A DNA stretch of 64,000 nucleotides from positions 5,580,001-5,644,000 of the forward strand of contig NZ_JACHMX010000001.1 in the NCBI RefSeq assembly GCF_014205155.1, read 5' to 3'. Below the pieces are notes generated by a model. The model saw only the letters and a list, made by a program, of their open reading frames with translations. It had not been told where the DNA came from and ran no database searches. This DNA is from Amycolatopsis umgeniensis (GTDB taxonomy: Bacteria > Actinomycetota > Actinomycetes > Mycobacteriales > Pseudonocardiaceae). The number at the start of each line of letters is the position of its first letter. The first letter of the stretch is position 1. This document shows positions 59,175 to 64,000 of the stretch, piece after piece. A program made the position numbers and the translations under genes.

Positions 59175-59810
59175 TCACGAGCGAGAGCCGTGAGCTCCCC
59201 GCCGCGCCAGCTGCGCCCGCGCCCGCCCGTCTCCCGGGCCGTCGCGCCGCTCCAGTTCCGCGTCGATCCGCGACCGGTCCGCCGGCTGCTTGTTCCCACC
59301 GAACTTGAACTTCGCCCGCACACCCGTCACGGTCAGCGCGACGCCGCGGATACCGGGGAGCAGCCGTTTGTCCGGCGCCTCGGTGGCGCTCACGGCGACA
59401 CGGTCCCCGGAAGGCTCGAAGTGCGCGAGCTGCCGGTCCAGGAGCGCGGCCTTCTCCGCGGCGTCATCGACCAGCCGGACGTCGCATTCGAGCTGCACCG
59501 ACGCGTAGTACGACGTCGGGACGCCGTGCGGTGGGTCGGCGGGGGTGTTCCAGCCGGATCGGATGTAGGTGTGGTCGTCGGTCACCGCGAGCAGCGCCCG
59601 CGGGTGTTCCTCCAGCAGCGGCCACACCGGGTTGGGGCGCGCGAGGTGCAGCAGGACCGTCCGGTCGCCGTCGTAAACGAAGTGCACCGGGTTGACGACC
59701 GGCAGGTCGCGGCCCGCTCCGCCGGCGATGAGCTGGCCGAAGTCGTGGTCGGAGAGCCAGGCCCGCCATTCGGCGTCGTCGTGGGCGGCGTCCCACGGGT
59801 GAATCAGCAT
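59175..59810 (-). CDS. FMN-binding protein of the PaiB (negative transcriptional regulator) family
   Basis: A 211-residue protein from ATG 59810 with a split-barrel flavin-binding fold. ARPNPVWPLLEEHPRALLAVTDDHTYIRSGW, VPTSYYASVQLECDVRLVDD and the C-terminal LPGIRGVALTVTGVRAKFKFGGNKQPADR are typical of PaiB-like proteins (NKQPADR is the FMN-region hallmark). The family name comes from Bacillus PaiB; a regulatory role is not established here. CATACT five bases before the ATG on the minus strand is a possible -10 of a leaderless message. Confidence 0.85.
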   Translation of the reverse strand: MLIHPWDAAHDDAEWRAWLSDHDFGQLIAGGAGRDLPVVNPVHFVYDGDRTVLLHLARPNPVWPLLEEHPRALLAVTDDHTYIRSGWNTPADPPHGVPTSYYASVQLECDVRLVDDAAEKAALLDRQLAHFEPSGDRVAVSATEAPDKRLLPGIRGVALTVTGVRAKFKFGGNKQPADRSRIDAELERRDGPGDGRARAQLARRGAHGSRS

Positions 59811-59864
59811 GATCGAGTATGAGCACGCGGAATGGACCTATAAAAGGGCCAGTTTCGCGTCAGA

Positions 59865-60686
59865 TCAGGTGGCCACTTCGGAGTGCTCGTCCTCGGCCAG
59901 CATCTCCGCGACGCTCTTGCGGCGCTGCGGCCGTTGCGTGGTCAGCGCGCCGCCCGGCTTCAGTTCGCGGACGGTGAAGTACAGCCAGCCCATCAACGCC
60001 ATGGCCCCGAACGCGATCCACTGGAGCGCGTAGGAGAAGAACGGTCCCGCGTCGGTCTGCGGCAGCGGCAGCGCGCCGAGTACGCCGGGCTGGTTCTGGT
60101 CGAGCTGGAAGTAGCCAGGCCGGATGTCCAGCTTCGCGGCCCGCGCGACGACCTGGGAATCGACGACGTAGCTCTGCAGCTGCCCGCCTGTCGAGTCGTC
60201 GGCGAAAGCGTCGCGGTTCTTCCCGTCCCTCTCGTCGTGACGCGCCCGCGTGACGATGTCGACCGTCCCGGCGGGAGGCGCGGCGAAGGGGAGGGCGCGC
60301 GACTTGTCGTCGAGCCGGACGTACCCGCGGTCCACCAGCACGACCGTGCCTTCGACGGTCCGGAACGGTGTCAGCACCTCGAAGGCCGCTTCGCCCTGTA
60401 CGGAGCGCAGACGGGCCACGACCTCGCCCTCGGGCAGGTACGTGCCCTTCATCGCGACCAGGTGCCATTCGGTGCGCTGATCAGGGGCGGCTCCACCGGG
60501 AAGCAGCTGGTCCAGCGACCTCGGCTGACCGGAGAACGACTCCCGCAGCGCCGCGTTCTGATGTTCGCGCTCGTTGTCACGGGAGAACTGCCACGGCGCC
60601 AGCAGGGTGAAGCAGCACACGGCGAAGGTGAACACCACCAACGTCAAGGCCAGCCACCCGGGCTTCAGCAGGAACTTCAACCGCAC
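59865..60686 (-). CDS. SURF1 family protein (cytochrome c oxidase biogenesis)
   Basis: A 273-residue membrane protein starting at GTG 60686. One helix near residues 10-30 is followed by the SURF1 motif LLAPWQFSRDNERE. The extracytoplasmic loop carries GTYLPEGEVVARLRSVQGEAAFEVLTPFRTVEGTVVLVDRGYV, and a second helix lies near 220-240 (YALQWIAFGAMALMGWLYFTVRE). SURF1 aids haem a insertion into aa3 oxidase. The ptpA-like gene lies 23 bp upstream, matching the ptpA-SURF1-cobD order in M. tuberculosis (Rv2234-Rv2236c). Confidence 0.93.
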   Translation of the reverse strand: MRLKFLLKPGWLALTLVVFTFAVCCFTLLAPWQFSRDNEREHQNAALRESFSGQPRSLDQLLPGGAAPDQRTEWHLVAMKGTYLPEGEVVARLRSVQGEAAFEVLTPFRTVEGTVVLVDRGYVRLDDKSRALPFAAPPAGTVDIVTRARHDERDGKNRDAFADDSTGGQLQSYVVDSQVVARAAKLDIRPGYFQLDQNQPGVLGALPLPQTDAGPFFSYALQWIAFGAMALMGWLYFTVRELKPGGALTTQRPQRRKSVAEMLAEDEHSEVAT

Positions 60687-60709
60687 CCCACCACGGTAAG
60701 CGGTCCGCC

Positions 60710-61171
60710 TCAGGCGTGTGCGCGCACCCAGTCGAGCAGGCCCGGAACGGACCGCTCGATCATGCCGAGGACGTCCTCGAAACCGTCGTCCTCGCCGTAG
60801 TACGGGTCCGGCACCTCGGCGCCTTCGGGCGCGGACGGGTCGAACTCGCGCAGCAGCCGGACCTTCGACGGATCCGACACCTTGCGCCGGAGGAACGACA
60901 GATGACTCTCGTCCGCCGCGAGCAGCAGGTCGGCGGCCAGATGCCCGCGGTCGACCTCGGCCGCGACGTGACCGGTCGGGTAACCGTGCTCGGCCAGCTT
61001 CGCGCGGGCCCGCTTGTCGGCGGCCTCGCCGACGTGCCAGCCGCCGGTGCCCGCGCTGGACACCTGGACGAGATGATCGAGACCGGACTCCTCGACCTTC
61101 GTGCGGAAGACGAGCTCGGCCATCGGTGAGCGGCAGATGTTGCCGGAACAGACGAAGACGATGTGCAGCAC
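60710..61171 (-). CDS. ptpA: Low-molecular-weight protein tyrosine phosphatase
   Basis: A 153-residue enzyme starting at GTG 61171. The catalytic loop CSGNICRSP has the nucleophile Cys8 and Arg14. DPYYGEDDGFE near residue 120 contains the general-acid aspartate. SSAGTGGWHVGEAADKRA is another family segment. The M. tuberculosis orthologue PtpA is a secreted virulence factor; in a saprophyte the role is more likely endogenous signalling. It heads the operon with SURF1. Confidence 0.94.
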   Translation of the reverse strand: MLHIVFVCSGNICRSPMAELVFRTKVEESGLDHLVQVSSAGTGGWHVGEAADKRARAKLAEHGYPTGHVAAEVDRGHLAADLLLAADESHLSFLRRKVSDPSKVRLLREFDPSAPEGAEVPDPYYGEDDGFEDVLGMIERSVPGLLDWVRAHA

Positions 61172-61301
61172 CCGATCAGTGTGAAGGCAGACCGAGATCG
61201 ACCGCTCACCGGCTCCGAACGGCTACCGGGCGCGCGAAGCTGGAAAGCCGGGGCGAAGCGGGAGTAGACCTCCTGGAGAGAAACACGCAGGAAGGTCGCG
61301 T

Positions 61302-61622
61302 ATGAGCGCACCAACACCCATCGTCGAGTCCCCGGCAACCGGGCTCCGGTGGTACCGCATCACCGTCACGCATCCGCACCCCTACGAGGTCGGGCGGATC
61401 CTGTCGGAGCACCACTTCGTCCAGGCGAGATCGCCGAAAGAGGCGATGACCAGGATGCCGTTGCACCTCCGGTCGAGCGCGTCCGTCGCGCCTTACCAGG
61501 TCGACCACTTCGACGTCCCCGACCACTCGACCAAGGCCTACCGGGCGATGCTCTGGACCGGCCGGGTCATGCGGGCGGCCGGTCGCTGGGCGATCAACAA
61601 GGACGCGAAGGCGCTGGAGTGA
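61302..61622 (+). CDS. Hypothetical protein
   Basis: Not recognised. The 106 residues have no signal peptide or membrane helix. The middle HPHPYEVGRILSEHHFVQARSPKEAMTRMP and the basic C-terminus (TGRVMRAAGRWAINKDAK) suggest a small, well-folded cytoplasmic protein. ATG 61302 follows GGAG at 61277-61280 at a long distance, so the start is not certain. It is divergent from ptpA across 130 bp and convergent with the chorismate mutase gene. Codon use looks normal for the window, which supports it as a real gene. Confidence 0.6.
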   Translation: MSAPTPIVESPATGLRWYRITVTHPHPYEVGRILSEHHFVQARSPKEAMTRMPLHLRSSASVAPYQVDHFDVPDHSTKAYRAMLWTGRVMRAAGRWAINKDAKALE

Positions 61623-61637
61623 GTCGGGACTTCTGAC

Positions 61638-61688
61638 GTGACCGTGTGGATTTTGGGACATCTGACGTCCCAAAATCCACACGGTCAC
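61638..61688. repeat. 51-bp palindrome GTGACCGTGTGG family, copy 2 (inverted)
   Basis: Arms 61638-61659 and 61667-61688, loop ATCTGAC. Exact reverse complement of 58843-58893, located 16 bp after the stop of the hypothetical gene. Confidence 0.9.
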
Positions 61689-61716
61689 CGTTCGAGCCCA
61701 CCCCGTCCGGCCGCCC

Positions 61717-61790
61717 GCGACAGCAAAGGTCCCTTGCTCTCTTCCCGCAGGTCAGCGGCCCAGGCGATAGCAAAGGTCCCTTGCTCCCGC
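61717..61790. repeat. Composite repeat block, inverted copy of 58711-58784
   Basis: Two AGCAAAGGTCCCTTGCT arms separated by CCGCAGGTCAGCGG. With the 51-bp palindrome it gives a composite inverted repeat around the PaiB-SURF1-ptpA segment. It ends 8 bp from the stop of the minus-strand chorismate mutase gene. Confidence 0.8.
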
Positions 61791-61797
61791 CTCGCGG

Positions 61798-62355
61798 TCA
61801 GGGGCGCGAGCAGGCCGACCGGACCGCTTCCCCGAGCGCGCCCGCGTGCAGCCGGTCCAGCGCGCGCCGCGCGTCGACCAGCCGCACCGTGACCGCCAGC
61901 CGCGCGTCGCACGACCGCCGCGCCCGCGCGTCCCGGGTCGCGGCGAGTTCGGTGAGCAGGCCCGCGTTGAGCCGGTCGATCACCGGCCGGACCTCGGTCG
62001 CCAGATCGGGCCGCCCGGGCGGCCGCGTGCCGGGGTGCTCGGTCCAGCGCGTGTAAAGGCCGCGCTGCACGACCTTGTTCGCCTCGATCTGGTCGCGGAA
62101 GAACCGCACCACGCCGTCCGCGTCGAGACCGAGGCCGGGCGCCTTCGCCGCCACCGAGTCGAGGATCTGCTGTTCGCGCACCGGGTCGTCGATCGGCGAC
62201 GGCGTGCCGAACTTCGCGGCCGCGACCTTGTCGGCGATCTGCACGCGTTGCGCGGCGAGGTCGGTCAGTTTCCAGAAACCCGGAGACGCCGACGCCGGCG
62301 CGGGCACCGCCAGCAGCCCGGTCACGAGCAACACACAGAGCACCCGAAGTCGCAT
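61798..62355 (-). CDS. Secreted chorismate mutase (AroQ gamma type)
   Basis: A 185-residue precursor from ATG 62355 with signal peptide [22 protein letters not shown]. The mature part follows the periplasmic AroQ-gamma pattern: [36 protein letters not shown], then [20 protein letters not shown]. Its basic and polar residues (Arg, Lys, Glu, Gln) would form the active site. Two cysteines near the C-terminus (SCDAR, SACSRP) may pair. The enzyme converts chorismate to prephenate outside the cytoplasm; the reason for export is unclear in all bacteria that have it. M. tuberculosis Rv1885c is the comparable protein. Confidence 0.9.
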   Translation of the reverse strand: MRLRVLCVLLVTGLLAVPAPASASPGFWKLTDLAAQRVQIADKVAAAKFGTPSPIDDPVREQQILDSVAAKAPGLGLDADGVVRFFRDQIEANKVVQRGLYTRWTEHPGTRPPGRPDLATEVRPVIDRLNAGLLTELAATRDARARRSCDARLAVTVRLVDARRALDRLHAGALGEAVRSACSRP

Positions 62356-62386
62356 GCCCGGAAACGCTACATGCGAAAATCCCCGG

Positions 62387-63208
62387 GTGCCCGCGCTAGC
62401 CGAAGTCATCGCCGCCCTGGAGCAGGCGTACCCGCCCGAACTCGCCGAATCGTGGGACGCCGTCGGACTCGTCTGCGGCGACCCGGCCGAGAACGTGGAC
62501 AAGGTCCTGTTCTGCGTCGACCCGGTCGACGAGACCGTCGACGAGGCGATCGCCGACGGCGCGCAGTTGATCGTCGCGCACCATCCGCTGCTGCTGCGCG
62601 GCGTCCACGGCGTCCCGGCCGACAGCACCAAGGGACGCCTCGTGCACCGCCTGATCCGCGCCGGTGTCGCCCTCTACTGCGCGCACACCAACGCCGATTC
62701 CGCGTCGCCCGGAGTCTCCGACGCGCTCGCCGACGCGATCGGCCTGACCGTCCTCGGCCCGCTCGATCCCCGCGAGGACGGCGTCACCGGAATCGGCCGC
62801 ATCGGCGAACTGCCCGCGCCCGAACCGTTCTCCGCCTTCGTCGAACGCGTCGCGAACGCCTTGCCCCGCACGGAACCCGGCGTCTACGGCGCGGGCGATC
62901 CGGCGCGCCCGATCCGCCGCGTCGCCGTTTCCGGCGGCTCCGGCGACAGCTATCTCAAACGGGCCACCGCCGCCGGGGTCGACGCGTACGTCACCGCCGA
63001 TCTCCGGCATCATCCCGCGGGCGAGCACCTCGCCGAGATCACCGAAGTCCCCGCCCTGGTCGGCGTCACGCACTGGGCGAGCGAATGGCCGTGGTGCGAG
63101 CAAGCCTCGGGCGTCGTCCGCGCCGCGTTTGCGGGTAACGTCGACGTTCACGTCTCCACGCGGTGCACCGACCCGTGGACGCTACGGGCCACCCGAACCG
63201 AGCACTAA
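62387..63208 (+). CDS. Nif3-like dinuclear metal-centre protein (DUF34)
   Basis: A 273-residue protein from GTG 62387. The N-terminus [30 protein letters not shown], the histidine pair [11 protein letters not shown] near residue 65, [16 protein letters not shown] near 102 and the late [11 protein letters not shown] and [10 protein letters not shown] carry the metal-binding residues of the YbgI/Nif3 hexamers. GTP cyclohydrolase-like and metal-chaperone roles have been proposed for the family. The next gene encodes a zinc-ribbon coiled-coil protein, as for Rv2230c-Rv2229c in M. tuberculosis. Confidence 0.93.
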   Translation: MPALAEVIAALEQAYPPELAESWDAVGLVCGDPAENVDKVLFCVDPVDETVDEAIADGAQLIVAHHPLLLRGVHGVPADSTKGRLVHRLIRAGVALYCAHTNADSASPGVSDALADAIGLTVLGPLDPREDGVTGIGRIGELPAPEPFSAFVERVANALPRTEPGVYGAGDPARPIRRVAVSGGSGDSYLKRATAAGVDAYVTADLRHHPAGEHLAEITEVPALVGVTHWASEWPWCEQASGVVRAAFAGNVDVHVSTRCTDPWTLRATRTEH

Positions 63209-63226
63209 GAAACTCCAAGGAGCACC

Positions 63227-63964
63227 GTGAAGGCCGACCCCGCCGTCCAGCGCCAGCTGCTCGAACTCGCGAAGGTGGACGCCGAACTCTCGCGTACCGC
63301 CCACCGCCGACGCACCCTGCCGGAGATCGCCGAGATCGACGCGGGCGAGAAGACGGTCCGCGATCGACGCGACGCGCTGGTCTCGGTCCAGACGGCGGCG
63401 TCCGACCTCGACCGCGAGATCGCCCGCCAGGAGAAGGAGATCGAGTCGGTGCGCGCCCGCGGAGACCGCGACCGCAAGCTGCTCGAATCCGGTTCGGTCG
63501 CGGCGAAGCAGATGACCGACATCGAGCACGAGCTGAACAGCCTCAACCGGCGTCAGTCCGCGCTCGAGGACGACCTGCTCGAACTGATGGAACGTCGCGA
63601 GGCGCTCGACCTCGACGCCCAGCGCACCAGCGCCGAGGTCGCGAAGGCCGAGGGCGAGGTCGCCGACGCCGTCCGACGCCGCGACGAGAACTTCGTCGAC
63701 TTCGACACCACGAAGGCCCGCCGCGACGAGGACCGAGCCAAACTCCTGCCACGGTTCCCGGAAGACCTGATGAAGCTCTACGAGCGGGTCCGGGCACACA
63801 AGGGCATCGGTGCCGCGCTGCTGCGGGCCCGCCGCTGCGGCGCCTGCCAGCTCGACATCGACCGCCGCGAGATCGCCGAGATCAAGGCCGCCCCCGAGGA
63901 CAACGTCATCCAGTGCGAGAACTGCGGCGCCATCCTGGTGCGCACGCTGGAGTCCGGCCTGTGA
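63227..63964 (+). CDS. C4-type zinc-ribbon coiled-coil protein (CT398/Rv2229c-like)
   Basis: A 245-residue protein from GTG 63227. Residues 15-180 are highly charged and heptad-like (ELSRTAHRRRTLPEIAEIDA, EIARQEKEIESVRARGDRD), forming a long antiparallel coiled coil. The C-terminal zinc ribbon has CGACQLDI and CENCGAILVR, four cysteines. This family is thought to act as a scaffold or nucleic-acid binder, with unknown precise role. It lies 18 bp after the Nif3-like gene and its stop overlaps the RNase H start by 4 bp. Confidence 0.93.
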   Translation: MKADPAVQRQLLELAKVDAELSRTAHRRRTLPEIAEIDAGEKTVRDRRDALVSVQTAASDLDREIARQEKEIESVRARGDRDRKLLESGSVAAKQMTDIEHELNSLNRRQSALEDDLLELMERREALDLDAQRTSAEVAKAEGEVADAVRRRDENFVDFDTTKARRDEDRAKLLPRFPEDLMKLYERVRAHKGIGAALLRARRCGACQLDIDRREIAEIKAAPEDNVIQCENCGAILVRTLESGL

Positions 63965-64000
63965 CCGACCACGTGCTGATCGAGGCCGACGGCGGCTCGC
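63961..64000 (+). CDS. RNase HI-type protein, N-terminal fragment at the window edge
   Basis: Only 13 codons are visible, from GTG 63961 (GTGA overlap with the upstream stop). They read MTDHVLIEADGGS, which matches the start of RNase HI domains, where the first catalytic aspartate is in EADGGS. In M. tuberculosis the gene after Rv2229c is Rv2228c, a bifunctional RNase H/acid phosphatase, and the same is likely here. The rest lies outside the window. Confidence 0.75.
   Translation, partial: MTDHVLIEADGGS

Overview
The window is high-GC actinobacterial chromosome, read here as a member of the Pseudonocardiales and probably Amycolatopsis. The basis is base composition, GTG/TTG starts, overlapping stop/start junctions, leaderless promoters, a DmdR/IdeR-type iron box, and gene blocks that match mycobacterial neighbourhoods remembered from Mycobacterium tuberculosis (ATL-adnA-adnB-K channel; MoxR-DUF58-SpoIIM-RDD; cobD-SURF1-ptpA; nif3-zinc ribbon-RNase H). 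The genus is an inference; no 16S or other marker is present. No tRNA, rRNA, prophage, transposase or CRISPR was found.

Layout. 1-2.9 kb: ABC export pair under a PadR regulator with its own palindromic operator. 3.1-11.9 kb: a tightly coupled nitrate/nitrite assimilation operon (nitrate reductase, FAD/[2Fe-2S] electron-transfer partner, NarK transporter, NirB, NirD, and a HemD-winged-helix regulator of the NnaR type) behind a GlnR-like box. 12.3-17 kb: HTH_42 and DUF3224 genes, a WYL regulator with a second HemD-like gene, and an orphan histidine kinase. 17.4-26.6 kb: siderophore-interacting protein with an iron box on its start codon, an alkyltransferase-like repair protein, AdnAB helicase-nuclease, and a K+ channel. 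26.7-47.1 kb: cell-envelope genes, namely two YpfJ-type metallopeptidases, the DUF4129-DUF4350-MoxR-DUF58 operon, SpoIIM and RDD membrane proteins, two tandem DUF2207 proteins, an M16 peptidase pair, NudC and several secreted proteins. 47.3-54.1 kb: a sugar operon (ROK regulator, binding protein, two permeases, GH4 enzyme, BadF-type kinase). 54.2-57.7 kb: ArsR-SRPBCC pair and gluconate uptake (GntP, GntK, divergent GntR). 57.7-64 kb: CobD, PaiB-like, SURF1, LMW phosphatase, secreted chorismate mutase, Nif3-like, zinc-ribbon protein, and the start of an RNase H gene.

The most unusual content is non-coding. All eight convergent gene gaps that have any length hold long, near-perfect palindromes or arrays of a 21-bp repeat. 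Several palindromes differ completely in their stems but share an apical GGGAC...GTCCC core. Others have arms that are themselves palindromes. A 55-bp element occurs twice without change, and a 51-bp element occurs twice as exact reverse complements. A 21-bp unit (consensus near NRATCACGCGAGTTCGCCGTC, with the R and first N variable) forms arrays at three loci. These look like families of bidirectional terminators or palindromic repeats spread through the genome. Protein genes are mostly recognisable housekeeping and accessory metabolism. Points of biological interest among them are the ABC/kinase/GH4 sugar route, the duplicated HemD domain, and an 11-codon leader ORF in front of the K+ channel.
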